A DNA stretch of 64,000 nucleotides from Pseudomonas sp. A-1. GTDB lineage: Bacteria; Pseudomonadota; Gammaproteobacteria; Pseudomonadales; Pseudomonadaceae. Within the stretch, counting starts at the first letter, position 1, and the number at the start of each line of letters is the position of its first letter. Made by a program: the position numbers and the translations under genes. The DNA lies in contig NZ_SSTC01000001.1 of NCBI RefSeq assembly GCF_004801855.1, positions 51,251-115,250 on the forward strand. The letters are read 5' to 3'. The notes under the pieces were generated by a model. The model did not search any database, was not told the origin of the DNA, and saw only the letters and a program-made list of their open reading frames with translations. Shown here one piece after another: positions 1-8,954 of this stretch.

Positions 1-628
1 CCACCTGGGCGATGTAGGGCAGCAGGTTGTTGGGGATGCCGTTGGGATCCTCGCCGATCAGCCCGCTCTCATGGGCACCGACCGGGTTGAAGTAGCGCAG
101 CAGGGCGATGCTCCAGCGCGGGTCGGACTTCGCCAGGTCGCCCAGCACCTCCTCGACCATCAGCTTGGAACGGCCGTAGGGATTGGTCGGCGTTCCTGTG
201 GGGAAGTCCTCGCGGATCGGCATCCGCTCCGGCTCGCCGTAAACGGTGGCTGACGAGCTGAATACCAGGCGGAACACTCCGGCGCGGGCCATCGCCTGAC
301 ACAGCGTCACGCTGCCGGCGACGTTGTTCTCGTAGTAGGCCAGTGGCTCGCGCACGCTCTCGCCGACCGCCTTGAGGCCGGCGAAGTGCAGCACGGCGGT
401 GATGTCATGCGCTCCGAACAGTCGGTTCAGCAGGACGTGGTCGCGGATATCGCCTTCGACGAACAGCGGCGCCTTGCCGCAGATGCGCTCGACGCGATGC
501 AGCGACTCGGCCGAGCTGTTGCTCAGGTTGTCCAGCACCACCACCTCGAAGCCGGCTTCCAGCAGGGCCAGGGTGGTATGCGAGCCGATGTAGCCGGCGC
601 CTCCGGTAACCAGGATCTTTTCAGTCAC
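1..628 (-). CDS. galE: UDP-glucose 4-epimerase GalE (C-terminus beyond left edge)
   Basis: It interconverts UDP-Glc and UDP-Gal (or the GlcNAc/GalNAc pair) in the cytoplasm and so supplies a sugar donor to locus 1. About 209 residues are visible of the usual 340. The N-terminus has the NAD-binding Rossmann motif TGGAGYIG (residues 8-15). The serine-rich SSSATVYG (about 124-131) and the YGRSK motif (Tyr151, Lys155) supply the SDR catalytic triad, and an [13 protein letters not shown] segment typical of GalE follows. The start is taken as GTG at 628, because the reading frame begins directly before the nucleotide-binding strand. It lies four bases after the stop of the upstream WecG-like gene, so the two are almost certainly co-transcribed. 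Gal versus GalNAc specificity cannot be judged from the visible part. Confidence 0.95.
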   Translation of the reverse strand, partial: MTEKILVTGGAGYIGSHTTLALLEAGFEVVVLDNLSNSSAESLHRVERICGKAPLFVEGDIRDHVLLNRLFGAHDITAVLHFAGLKAVGESVREPLAYYENNVAGSVTLCQAMARAGVFRLVFSSSATVYGEPERMPIREDFPTGTPTNPYGRSKLMVEEVLGDLAKSDPRWSIALLRYFNPVGAHESGLIGEDPNGIPNNLLPYIAQV

Positions 629-631
629 GGA

Positions 632-1387
632 TCAGCTCCCTGCACGTTTGCCCGTCAACTGGGCGAATTTTCCCTTGAGCAGCAACCAGGCGAACTTGCT
701 GTTGGTCGTCAGATAACGCTTCCACATGCGGCCCGGCTCCTGGATCACCCGATACAGCCACTCCAGGCCCCATTTCTGCATCCACAGCGGTGCCCGTTTG
801 ACCTTGCCGGCGACCACGTCGAAGGTGCCGCCCACGCCCATCACGAAGGTTACGCCCAGCTGGTCGCGCCAGCGGTTGATGAAGTTTTCCTTCTTTGGCG
901 AGGTGATGGCGACGAACAGTAGCTGGGCACCAGAGGTGCGGATCTTCTCGACCATCGCCGCCTCGTCGCCCCAGAAGTAGCCGTGGTGATAGCCGGCGAT
1001 CTGCAGGCCCGGATAGAGCGCCTCGACCTTACGCGCGGTGGCGGTGACCACTTCGTCCTGCGCGCCGAGCAGATAGACCGACAGTCCCTCGCGGGCACTC
1101 ATGGCCAGCAGCTCATGGAACAGATCGACGCCGGCAACGCGCTCGCGCACGTCATGGCCGAGGAAGCGCGCGCCGGCCACCACGCCCATACCGTCGATAT
1201 TGATGATGTCGCACGACTCGACCGACTCCCGCAGCTGGGCGTCGTCGCGCATGTGTACCAGCTTGGCGACGTTGACCACCACATGCTGGGTGAAACGCCC
1301 GGCAATCACGGCCTTGCGTATGCTTTCGACGGTTTCGCCCATGCTGGCCACATCCATCGGGCAGCCCATAACTTCAATCCGTCGCAT
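632..1387 (-). CDS. wecG: WecG/TagA/CpsF-family glycosyltransferase (GT26)
   Basis: This is a cytoplasmic-face glycosyltransferase of the family that includes E. coli WecG (ManNAcA transferase) and Bacillus TagA. The 251-residue length fits. Family hallmarks are the early VVVNVAKLVHM segment, the INIDGMGVV motif, the central LLGAQDEV segment and the C-terminal MGVGGTFDVVAGKVKRAP block with its conserved GG and RAP. I chose ATG 1387, which has a GGGGGG tract seven bases upstream; a GTG 15 bases further out is also in frame. It lies between the AsnB-like gene and galE in the same direction. Because WecB and WecC in this locus make UDP-ManNAcA, transfer of ManNAcA is the natural guess, but donor specificity is inference. 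Confidence 0.9.
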   Translation of the reverse strand: MRRIEVMGCPMDVASMGETVESIRKAVIAGRFTQHVVVNVAKLVHMRDDAQLRESVESCDIINIDGMGVVAGARFLGHDVRERVAGVDLFHELLAMSAREGLSVYLLGAQDEVVTATARKVEALYPGLQIAGYHHGYFWGDEAAMVEKIRTSGAQLLFVAITSPKKENFINRWRDQLGVTFVMGVGGTFDVVAGKVKRAPLWMQKWGLEWLYRVIQEPGRMWKRYLTTNSKFAWLLLKGKFAQLTGKRAGS

Positions 1388-1402
1388 CAGAATCCCCCCC
1401 AC

Positions 1403-3250
1403 TTAAAAACCATGCTCTTGACGCCAAAGCGCAAGCATCATCAAAGCAAAAACCTGCCGGCTTCGATCAGGTTTACAGGCCAAATGTTGTCGCCAGAGAC
1501 GCTCGACCCCCTCTCTACGCAACAGCCCATCCAACCCCTCCAGCAGAAGGGGCTCAAGCCAGGCTCGCCACTCATTGCGCGACCAAGTACCGAAAGGCAC
1601 TTGAAAGCCTTTCTTGGGGCGATGAACGATATCTGCAGGCAAATAGCGCTCCGCCATGGCCTTGTGGACAATCTTGCCCTTGCCCCAGCGCAAGCGGTAC
1701 TCGATAGGTAAGGATTCTACAAACTGAACCAAATCGGTATCGAGCATCGGCACCCGAGCTTCCAGGGATGCGGCCATGGATATCTTATCCGCATACAGCA
1801 ACAAGTCATCGGCCAGGTTCATGCGCGTATCCACACGCATCATCCTCTCAGCACCGCTCAGGCAAGGTGCTGGAGCCAACCATTGCAGCCAGTGCCCTAG
1901 CTGCTCAGATGCCCCGCCATCATCGGTCAGTCCCGTCAGAGTCTCTCGTTCCGCAGCAGTGAACAAACACGCCGCCTCGATGATCTGGCTGACGGATTCG
2001 CCCGCCGACAGTGAGCGAAACCCTCTTTCCAGAGCCTCTGGCTTTCTTTTCCAGAAAGACAGCATTGCCCCACCAGCCCGCCACAATGCAGGCCAGCCCA
2101 CAATGTTGCGAAGCAGTTCTACCTGATAACGGTAATAGCCCCCCCAAGGCTCATCGGTACCTTGGCCAGTCAATACTACGGTTACATCTTCACGCGCGCG
2201 CCTGACCAACTCCCACATGGGCATCACCGAAGTTGTCCCCAACGGCTCCTCGATGCTCTTTACTATGGATGGTAAAGACGACCTGAGATGTTCCGGGGTA
2301 ATAAGAACCTTATTGAACGGAAGCCCTAAGACTCTCGCGGTGTGAGCAGCATCATCAATCTCACACTCCCGGTGTCCGCCACCAAAGCCGACCGTGAAGC
2401 AGGGAGCCAATATCCCCGCACCCTTGGCCATGGCCGCGACCAGTGCCGAGTCGATTCCTCCTGAGAGCAGGATGCCGACTGGTACATCGGACAGCAATTG
2501 CCGCTCGACAGCTTGAGAAAGCTTACTTTGATAGGTCTCTATAGCCTCTTCCATGGTTCCAGTAAAACGCTCACTCGTTGCCTGAACAAAACAGGTCTGG
2601 CTACTAGTACCTGAATTCAGATCAAAACTGAGTAAATGACCTGGAGCCAACCGCTCCACACCCTGCCAAAGCGTAAAAGGGGATGGTGTATATCTGAGCG
2701 TGAGAAATTGCTGCAAGACCGAGCGGTCGAGGCCTGGAGCAGGAAGGCCGGCGGATTGCAGTGCTGACTTGACGGCACGCACTTCGGAGGCAAACACCAG
2801 CTTTTCATCGGTGTTAACAAAGTACAGGGGTTTAATACCAAAAGGATCGCGGGCCAGGAACAGCTTGCCCTTCAAGGTATCCAAGGCGGCAAAGGCAAAC
2901 ATGCCATTCAGTCGACGCAGAGCTGATGCCACCCCGTGAGCTGCGATCAGCTCGACCAGCGTTTCCGTATCAGAGTGCCCACGAAACGGGCCAGGTAACA
3001 TTTTTCGCAGCTCAAGATGGTTGTAGATTTCACCATTGAACGTTACCCACCAACGCCTGTCCCGGCTTTGCATTGGCTGGTGTCCCGCAGGGGAAAGATC
3101 AAGGATCGATAACCGTGCATGTGCCAACCGCACGGTTCGGTTGGCACAGTTAACGACTTCAAGTCCATGCCCATCAGGCCCGCGGTGTTGCAGCGAAGAC
3201 AATGCTGTCTCGTTAATCGGAAGATCAACAGATCCCAGTACACCACACAT
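1403..3250 (-). CDS. AsnB-type asparagine synthase (glutamine-hydrolysing), probable sugar amidotransferase
   Basis: A class II glutamine amidotransferase domain occupies the N-terminal third: MCGV with the nucleophilic Cys2, QHRGPDG, FNGEIYNH and SDTETL. It is fused to an ATP-dependent synthase domain with the PP-loop motif LLSGGIDSALVAA and TGQGTDE. At 615 residues it is full length. The start is ATG 3250, which overlaps the stop of the upstream gene by one base (TGATG). Homologues inside O-antigen and capsule loci, such as P. aeruginosa WbpS, are thought to amidate sugar uronic acids rather than make free asparagine. With WecC in the same operon, a ManNAcA-amide is a reasonable hypothesis. 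True asparagine synthesis cannot be excluded from sequence. Confidence 0.85.
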   Translation of the reverse strand: MCGVLGSVDLPINETALSSLQHRGPDGHGLEVVNCANRTVRLAHARLSILDLSPAGHQPMQSRDRRWWVTFNGEIYNHLELRKMLPGPFRGHSDTETLVELIAAHGVASALRRLNGMFAFAALDTLKGKLFLARDPFGIKPLYFVNTDEKLVFASEVRAVKSALQSAGLPAPGLDRSVLQQFLTLRYTPSPFTLWQGVERLAPGHLLSFDLNSGTSSQTCFVQATSERFTGTMEEAIETYQSKLSQAVERQLLSDVPVGILLSGGIDSALVAAMAKGAGILAPCFTVGFGGGHRECEIDDAAHTARVLGLPFNKVLITPEHLRSSLPSIVKSIEEPLGTTSVMPMWELVRRAREDVTVVLTGQGTDEPWGGYYRYQVELLRNIVGWPALWRAGGAMLSFWKRKPEALERGFRSLSAGESVSQIIEAACLFTAAERETLTGLTDDGGASEQLGHWLQWLAPAPCLSGAERMMRVDTRMNLADDLLLYADKISMAASLEARVPMLDTDLVQFVESLPIEYRLRWGKGKIVHKAMAERYLPADIVHRPKKGFQVPFGTWSRNEWRAWLEPLLLEGLDGLLRREGVERLWRQHLACKPDRSRQVFALMMLALWRQEHGF

Positions 3251-4356
3251 CAATTCGACCCCGCGTTAAGATGTTGCAAACGGTACCTTTGATAAAGGTA
3301 AGGGGTGATTCCCCAGCGACGAAAACCCTTGCCCCAAGGCCGCCCAAAAATATCAATGCGGCAAAACCATTCGCTATTACGCTGAAAACGTGACTCGACA
3401 CGCGAAGCGAAATTTTGTGCCTCATCAAGAAGTTCGAAGTCTATCAGTAATCCAAGATATTCAGCCTGGTCATATAAGTCCCAGCGAAATGGATCCCTGT
3501 GTGAGCGGTGACTAAATCGGCGGCACAGATTGTGTTGAGGGTCATATAGGTAATTTCGAACATATAGCCATCCATTGTTGATTGCTGGCTGGGTGAGCGC
3601 TTCCAGATTAGGTAGTAATTTTTGTGTTTTTAAGAGATTTTTTATTACAAAGCAGGAGTGAAAGCCATCGATAAAATTGCCGGGAGCGTCATCAGCGTAA
3701 TAGAACCAACTCCCATTTTCCTGCTGCTGAGCCAGAACCCAGTTAATCAGGCGCTCGGCACGCTCCGTGGCCAATGCTCTGATCTCATCATTCCCATAAA
3801 CGGCATGCAGTGCGTAAGCAAGTGCGGCGTAACTGTTCGCGTTGACTACCATCCGGGGCTCTCGAATAGGCGCATAGGAAAGCGCCAACTCCGAACTGGT
3901 TGAATGCATGACCTCCAGAGTTTCAAGAAAATCCCAAGTCTGCTCAAAAAGCCGATCCGCCTTAACTTTAAACTCTGGTAGGCACGCTATGTCGAGAAGT
4001 GCCTCCATTACATAAGGCGTATTGGTGATGTAAGGAGTATTCGCTGGATAGACGCCATTCTTTGAGAACCAGGAGAATGGCAAGCCCCAAGCACAGTCAC
4101 GTACTCTTGTGGTAGTGAATACATCAAGTGTTTCGCGTGGCGTGAGGTCGCCGGATAAATATCGCATTGCCTCGACATGCGCAAATATATTAGGCTTAAC
4201 GCTCATGTATTTACGCAAGTGATTGGGGGCTATGATCTCCAGGATCCCTATCAAGGGAACAATCACTGATGACTTCTTTTTTCCCTGCGTCCACTTGATT
4301 TTGAGATCACCCAGGCTGGGCAATGACCAAATATCGTAAGGGTCGTAGTATTTCAT
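3250..4356 (-). CDS. Uncharacterised polysaccharide-locus protein, probable alpha/alpha-toroid fold
   Basis: I do not recognise a named function. The 368-residue protein has no signal peptide and no clear membrane segment, so it is probably cytoplasmic. It is rich in aromatic residues and in helical repeats that alternate with loops, for example the QENGSWFYYADD segment and the FIDGFHS segment that follows. That pattern resembles alpha/alpha-toroid enzymes (prenyltransferase/cyclase-like, or six-hairpin glycosidase-like), but this is inference from texture, not a match. It overlaps the acetyltransferase by four bases (ATGA) and the AsnB-like gene by one base, so it is translationally coupled in the repeat-unit part of locus 1. 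Its codon use is AT-richer than that of genes further right. It could act on a lipid-linked repeat unit or be a sugar-modifying enzyme. Confidence 0.75.
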   Translation of the reverse strand: MKYYDPYDIWSLPSLGDLKIKWTQGKKKSSVIVPLIGILEIIAPNHLRKYMSVKPNIFAHVEAMRYLSGDLTPRETLDVFTTTRVRDCAWGLPFSWFSKNGVYPANTPYITNTPYVMEALLDIACLPEFKVKADRLFEQTWDFLETLEVMHSTSSELALSYAPIREPRMVVNANSYAALAYALHAVYGNDEIRALATERAERLINWVLAQQQENGSWFYYADDAPGNFIDGFHSCFVIKNLLKTQKLLPNLEALTQPAINNGWLYVRNYLYDPQHNLCRRFSHRSHRDPFRWDLYDQAEYLGLLIDFELLDEAQNFASRVESRFQRNSEWFCRIDIFGRPWGKGFRRWGITPYLYQRYRLQHLNAGSN

Positions 4357-4997
4357 TCAATATCCTTGCGGTAGCGTATAATCTTGGCTGGCACGCCAGC
4401 CGCAATACTCCAATCAGGTAGGTCTTTGGTAACTACCGATCCAGCCCCAACAATTACGCCGGTGCCAATATTGATCCCCGGCATCACGATGACGTTTTGA
4501 CCAATCCAGACATCGTCTGCAATTACTGTAAGTTTTCGTAAAGTATCGCCCTGCTGTGCCATCGGTATGTCGGTGCGAGCATAATTGTGCTGCCTGTCAA
4601 GTAAAACTACTCCTGGCGCAATCATTACATCGTTACCAATCCGGGCGGATTTAATCGAAGTGTTCTGATTGATCTGGCAGCGATCTCCGATATGCAAATC
4701 GGGTCGAAAGCCAACATCGATACCAGGCTCCAGCTCACAGTTAATACCAATGCGACAGCCCATTCCGATCAGGATGTAGCGGCGCAAATTGCTAAATAAA
4801 AAACCACCCGGCCAAAAGCTATGAGGAAGCCTCATTGCAATCAGTCTATAAAAGCATATGAAAAGAACAGATAAAGGCTTCACAATACTTGCCTGCTTCG
4901 TCTGGTAAGATTTAATGTTATATAAAATTTGAATTGGCGTGGAATAAACTTGTCGAATAAGCTCTATAGGATTTTTGATGTGCCTCAAGTGTTTCAC
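4353..4997 (-). CDS. Left-handed beta-helix (hexapeptide) O-acetyltransferase
   Basis: This 214-residue acyl-CoA-dependent transferase is of the WcaF/NodL/CysE type and probably O-acetylates a sugar of the repeat unit. The first 75 or so residues are basic and hydrophobic. The rest shows imperfect [LIV]-G-X4 repeats (IGINCELEPG, IGDRCQINQN, IGNDVMIAPG, IGQNVIVMPG, IGTGVIVGAG), which form the beta-helix. The catalytic His is likely in the RQHNYA segment, and the C-terminal GVPAKIIRYR is the usual family ending. It overlaps the next gene by ATGA. The acceptor cannot be read from the sequence. Like its neighbours it is AT-rich. Confidence 0.88.
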   Translation of the reverse strand: MKHLRHIKNPIELIRQVYSTPIQILYNIKSYQTKQASIVKPLSVLFICFYRLIAMRLPHSFWPGGFLFSNLRRYILIGMGCRIGINCELEPGIDVGFRPDLHIGDRCQINQNTSIKSARIGNDVMIAPGVVLLDRQHNYARTDIPMAQQGDTLRKLTVIADDVWIGQNVIVMPGINIGTGVIVGAGSVVTKDLPDWSIAAGVPAKIIRYRKDIE

Positions 4998-5024
4998 GCG
5001 CGAGCGCAGCGCCAGCTATCAGGT

Positions 5025-6101
5025 TTACTTGCTCTGATGATGCTTAGATTTTTCTTCTAATGTGGAGTAAAATATCGACTCTAAGCTTCGTGCAACTTTT
5101 GAAGCGGCAAAGTGGTCGCGCGCAAAGCTTTTGTTGAATTCAGATGTTTCTTGTAATAGTACATCGCTTTCTAGGAATTTACGTATAGCTAGGGCGAAGT
5201 CCTCAGGGTTCTTGCTGCTAATCAGTTCGCCCATGTCTCCGTCAATAAAGAAATCGCAAATTCCTCCGACTGGTCGTGTAATAACGGGCAAGCCAAAGGC
5301 CATCGCCTCCAATATAGAAGTAGGCATGCCTTCCCCGTGCCACGTTGGTAGTAAGTAAATGTCAGACTGCGTGAAGGCCTCCGATAGCGCTGAGCCAGAG
5401 AGTACTCCACAGAACTCGACGTGATCTATTCTCTTGTCAATTACGAAGCGCTTTGCATCTTCCAAAGCACCTCCGTTACCCACGACTTTAAATCGCAAAT
5501 CAGGAAAATCCGATTGCAGAATTTGAAATGCCGAGAGAGCAACAAAAATTCCTTTTTCCTCCTCTATTCGGGCGAGAAAAAGCAAACTTTCAACATGGTG
5601 TCTCGCTCGAATATCTCGGCCCACTATCAAACGATCATCGAATTTCGTGGTCGTTAAAAATGTCGGCGTGTGGATACCCCATTCCAGTAACTGCCTCTTA
5701 AAGGATGAGGCAAGCACTATGAAGCAATCAGCTCTTCCATAAATCCAAGAAAAAAGTTTCGGGCTACGGGATATTTTCTCGGCAAATTCCGATTCCCAGC
5801 CATGGAAAAAAACTATCTTTTTGACCGAGAAAAAACAGGATATCATCAAGAATAGTCCGTCCCTTATTGTTGCGTTTGCTATTAGGGATGGATTTAAAAC
5901 AACTGCGTCGTAGCGGCCGAATGATAGTTTAATTGCAAACTTTACGAGGTCAAATGGGAGGCAAAATATTCCAGGGAGTCGCTTTCGCGATCCAATGTAA
6001 TTGTAGTGAATTGTGTTTTTCCAGTAAGGAAAAAGCCCTTTGTAATGATTTGCAACTCCGCCGAGCAGGCTGGTGTCAGGTGTGTTGATTAGTACTTTCA
6101 A
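5025..6101 (-). CDS. Family 4 glycosyltransferase (GT-B fold)
   Basis: This 358-residue retaining glycosyltransferase adds one sugar to the growing undecaprenyl-linked repeat unit. The N-terminus carries the acceptor-site glycine loop (LLGGVANHYKGL). The C-terminal half has the GT1/GT4 signature: LLFLARIEEEKGIFVAL, then LLPTWHGEGMPTSILEAMAFGLPVITRPVGGI, with the conserved E-x7-E (in GEGMPTSILEAM) that contacts the nucleotide-sugar. It ends 27 bases before the acetyltransferase gene. Donor and acceptor are unknown. The 389-bp spacer upstream of it suggests it may have its own promoter or mark a recombination joint. Confidence 0.9.
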   Translation of the reverse strand: MKVLINTPDTSLLGGVANHYKGLFPYWKNTIHYNYIGSRKRLPGIFCLPFDLVKFAIKLSFGRYDAVVLNPSLIANATIRDGLFLMISCFFSVKKIVFFHGWESEFAEKISRSPKLFSWIYGRADCFIVLASSFKRQLLEWGIHTPTFLTTTKFDDRLIVGRDIRARHHVESLLFLARIEEEKGIFVALSAFQILQSDFPDLRFKVVGNGGALEDAKRFVIDKRIDHVEFCGVLSGSALSEAFTQSDIYLLPTWHGEGMPTSILEAMAFGLPVITRPVGGICDFFIDGDMGELISSKNPEDFALAIRKFLESDVLLQETSEFNKSFARDHFAASKVARSLESIFYSTLEEKSKHHQSK

Positions 6102-6490
6102 AATTACCTACCATGAGTCAGTCATCGTTTGGCTTAAAGTGGTTGTGAAGCGCTATTGGTTGATAGATAAGGTTTTTGATGCAGGGTGATCGCAAGGGCT
6201 AAGAAGCTTTATGTTGATTAAGTTTAGTGATATTTACGTCTTGGTTTGTTGTCATATTTTTAACGAGTAATCACGAAAAGCAGCGCTGACACAGAAGTCA
6301 GAACTTAATTTATTATAAGTTATTCATGTCGCTTTTCAGACTATCTCTAAAAACTTACATCTGCACTGTGCCAGACAGCGACAAAGGCTGCTTCTGGCAT
6401 TCATGCGCCGGGCTAAGTGCTCGCAGGGCATCCCGCATGGCAGGTCGCGGGATGTGACCGATCAGGCCATTTTCAGCAGGCACCCCGGTA
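6102..6490. other. 389-bp intergenic spacer with a change in base composition
   Basis: About 6102-6350 is AT-rich and non-coding on inspection. About 6360-6490 is GC-rich and unlike the AT-rich genes on both sides. It contains a possible 51-codon minus-strand frame (6355-6510) that overlaps the end of the upstream glycosyltransferase. A minus-strand TATAAT hexamer lies at 6312-6317 but has only a poor -35 partner. The spacer interrupts an otherwise tightly packed operon. Confidence 0.5.
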
Positions 6491-6510
6491 TCAATAGGAT
6501 GTGAGCTCAT
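6355..6510 (-). CDS. Possible small ORF or gene remnant overlapping a glycosyltransferase end
   Basis: An ATG at 6510 opens a 51-residue frame that overlaps the last 20 bases of the GT4 gene at 6491 in another frame and ends with TAA at 6355. The peptide begins MSSHPIDTGVPAENG and is compositionally GC-rich, unlike its neighbours. No family is recognised. It may be chance, or the tail of a gene displaced when the repeat-unit cassette was exchanged. Confidence 0.2.
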   Translation of the reverse strand: MSSHPIDTGVPAENGLIGHIPRPAMRDALRALSPAHECQKQPLSLSGTVQM

Positions 6511-7639
6511 ATAGTCTTTCGTATTTTTTTACTACTGAAGAAGATGATAGATATTCCTTCAGATGCGGATATGGGATTTTACTTTTCGCGGTTGATAGAC
6601 TTTTTAAAAACTCGACAACGGGGGGGGTGCTACCGTCAAAATATAAAACACCGCGACCTTCAAAAATATGCTTATTTTCACCGAGATAGCCAACAGGTGA
6701 TGCAATAATAGGCAAGTTGGCTGCGAGCATCTCCAGTGGCGCCAAGCCAAATGTTTCTTCTTCGGACAGAAAAATACCCGCGTGGTGAGTACTGTAGAGT
6801 TCGGCTATTTCAATGGGAGGGGTCTGGCCAAGAAAACGAACACAGGAGTTTAGATCGTATCTTTCAATTATATTTCTTAGCTGATTATAGTGCTCTTTGT
6901 TGTTGATAGGGCCAGCAATAGATAGGCAGGCATCAATGCCATGGTCTCGCAATGATCGTAGTAAAAGCAATATTAGATCTATTCTTTTTTTTGGATTAAC
7001 AACAGAGCAAGTGATTAAACTTATCTGGTCGGTAGGCTTAGGTTCAAAGCTATTTACCTTAAAAAAAACCTCATTCAGAGGGTTGTCAATAATAATCGTT
7101 GGTGTATTTGTTTCGCCAGTCAGGGCCTTCTTCAAGATATTGCCTACACATGTAAACTGATCGACAAAGCGTTTTGCTATGGCAGGTAAAATATTTACAT
7201 ACAGTAAGTCATTTAAAAGACTTTCCTTTTTTCGGCCTATCCATTTATAGGCGTGTAGAGTAGCTATACGAAAATACTTGCTGCTAACGCCTATAAGCCA
7301 TACCAATTGGTGTGAATGCACGATGTCTGGTTGAAAATTTTTTATTTGCTGATGAACTCGGTATAGCTGAGAGAGAATTCCAGGTGCGAAGAGTTTTCCC
7401 AGATTTTCATTGGTGGGCGCCATAACTATACTTATATTTTTCGTTAGCTGAAGAGGCAGCTCGTTATACGTTGATTTTGAGGTAGGGTCGAAGGCCAGGA
7501 CGCGGTATTCATACTTTTCAACCGGATCCTTGATCATCGTCTTGAGTAATTCCTGACAGACAGAGTCAACGCCGCCAGCATTTTTTTTTCCAAAATCTAA
7601 TGTGGATATCGGCATTATCAGCAATATTTTCTTTTTCAC
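6491..7639 (-). CDS. Family 4 glycosyltransferase (GT-B fold)
   Basis: This 382-residue cytoplasmic glycosyltransferase is another repeat-unit assembly enzyme. The N-terminal half has the DFGKKNAGGVDSVCQEL loop and the IVHSHQLVWL segment that commonly lines the acceptor cleft. The C-terminal half carries LITCSVVNPKKRIDLIL, VRFLGQTPPIEIAELY and ISGIFLSEEETFGLAPLE-like residues, including the conserved E-x7-E (in SEEETFGLAPLEML) that binds the donor nucleotide. It starts 34 bases after the polymerase gene ends. It is strongly AT-rich compared with genes beyond 12 kb, consistent with lateral acquisition of the repeat-unit cassette. Donor sugar unknown. Confidence 0.9.
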   Translation of the reverse strand: MKKKILLIMPISTLDFGKKNAGGVDSVCQELLKTMIKDPVEKYEYRVLAFDPTSKSTYNELPLQLTKNISIVMAPTNENLGKLFAPGILSQLYRVHQQIKNFQPDIVHSHQLVWLIGVSSKYFRIATLHAYKWIGRKKESLLNDLLYVNILPAIAKRFVDQFTCVGNILKKALTGETNTPTIIIDNPLNEVFFKVNSFEPKPTDQISLITCSVVNPKKRIDLILLLLRSLRDHGIDACLSIAGPINNKEHYNQLRNIIERYDLNSCVRFLGQTPPIEIAELYSTHHAGIFLSEEETFGLAPLEMLAANLPIIASPVGYLGENKHIFEGRGVLYFDGSTPPVVEFLKSLSTAKSKIPYPHLKEYLSSSSVVKKYERLYELTSY

Positions 7640-7673
7640 ATCATGAACCTTTTATGGCCAACGGTCGGATGCA

Positions 7674-8954
7674 TCACCTGGCGCTTACTGTCTGAAATTC
7701 GTGCATCTTTTTAGTTAGATACAAGGACAGAAGGAATACAGCCAGTGCTGCAGTCTTAACGCTCAGTGAATTATTGGTGCTTGCCGCCAGAAGAAAAGTC
7801 AGAATGACGATTTTATATTGTAAAGATGAACCTTCAGCAAGCCATTTCGTGAGCGAAAAAAAGCCATAAATTAAAACACCAAAAACCGGCAAGCCCAAGG
7901 TAACAATTAACTGAATCCAGAAATTTTCAATAATTGAAACTGACGAAAGCCTTGCCACAAGCTGCGAGAAACCTTCCGATCCGGCTCCTAATAAATAGCT
8001 CCCGGCATCGACGCGAAGCAGGAAGTCAACAGCATCTAGTCGAGCCATAGCAGACGCATCAAAAGTGAGTCTGGATGCAATGCCAAAGCCTATATGGGTA
8101 TGGAAAATTGCAAGATAAAATCCGATAACCAGTAAGACGACTAAAAAAGGAAGAATAACCACATACAACAGCCTGTTTTTTTTGCTCAGTTTTCCTGTGA
8201 ATGCATAAGTCCAGAGTATCAAAAAAGTGGCTAAAATATATACTGCAAGAGAAGCTCTAGTCGCGAAAGCCAATAATGCCAAAAGACACAGGATGAATAT
8301 ATTCCATCGCCAGAAACGGCTAATAGGTGAGATAAGAGCCACCAAGGCAACGGAAATCGTTATTAAAGCATTATTCAGGGGGTGAGCCATAAGCGCATTG
8401 GCCCGAAAAAACCAGTATGTTCCCGTTAAAGGGTTAGGAACAAGGTGGCTTCTGGTTGTGTACTCATAGATGGCAATTGAAGAGTTTAGGGTGATGATGT
8501 AAATAATAGCTTTGAATAGCTGCGTTGTGTGTTTTTTGTTTAGGTGGGCTGCAAGGATTAATGCTATCAATGAGTAGAGGTAAGTGTCGATGAAGTAAGC
8601 TGCCCCACCTATGCCCCACATGATAACTGTGTATAACATGGTAATGCAGGTGCATATGGTGGCTATAAAAATGGACTTGTTATTTATTGCGAAGTTAGAT
8701 AGGAGTTTTCCGTAGCCGATGGCCCCACCAAGGATCAGCAGCGACGCAATTATCACCCAAGTGCCAGGGTGGATTTTTAAAACCGGATTTCCGCCTTCGC
8801 TTGTGTAGGGGTATATGTTGTTAAGAATCGTGTCGCCCAGTACCAATCTGAGACTTATAGATAATGCCAGTAGGTAAAAGGCAAGTGCAGAAGCAGATAT
8901 TGTGTGGCGAGATATATTCAACTCTAAGGCCCAGTCAAAGTCTAACGAACGCAA
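7674..8954 (-). CDS. wzy: Wzy-type O-antigen/exopolysaccharide polymerase
   Basis: This 426-residue integral inner-membrane protein has roughly ten to twelve hydrophobic segments and a larger periplasmic loop in the middle (around the TTRSHLVPNPLTGTYWF region), as in Wzy and O-antigen ligase families. Wzy joins lipid-linked repeat units in the periplasm, and primary sequence conservation is always low. It is assigned by topology and by location beside Wzx and glycosyltransferases. It overlaps the 3' end of the upstream GT2 gene by 13 bases. An O-antigen ligase (WaaL-like) role is the main alternative, but a single such protein within a Wzx/Wzc locus is normally the polymerase. Confidence 0.82.
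   Translation of the reverse strand: MRSLDFDWALELNISRHTISASALAFYLLALSISLRLVLGDTILNNIYPYTSEGGNPVLKIHPGTWVIIASLLILGGAIGYGKLLSNFAINNKSIFIATICTCITMLYTVIMWGIGGAAYFIDTYLYSLIALILAAHLNKKHTTQLFKAIIYIITLNSSIAIYEYTTRSHLVPNPLTGTYWFFRANALMAHPLNNALITISVALVALISPISRFWRWNIFILCLLALLAFATRASLAVYILATFLILWTYAFTGKLSKKNRLLYVVILPFLVVLLVIGFYLAIFHTHIGFGIASRLTFDASAMARLDAVDFLLRVDAGSYLLGAGSEGFSQLVARLSSVSIIENFWIQLIVTLGLPVFGVLIYGFFSLTKWLAEGSSLQYKIVILTFLLAASTNNSLSVKTAALAVFLLSLYLTKKMHEFQTVSAR

Noticed and set aside
4368..4377. ops-like GCGGTAGCGT on the plus strand
   Set aside because: It lies within the acetyltransferase coding sequence and points away from any plus-strand polysaccharide gene; ten of twelve bases match by chance.
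6312..6317. Minus-strand TATAAT as the promoter of the GT4 gene at 5025
   Set aside because: No acceptable -35 hexamer at 16-18 bp, and the region is AT-rich enough for chance matches, so it is mentioned only within the spacer.
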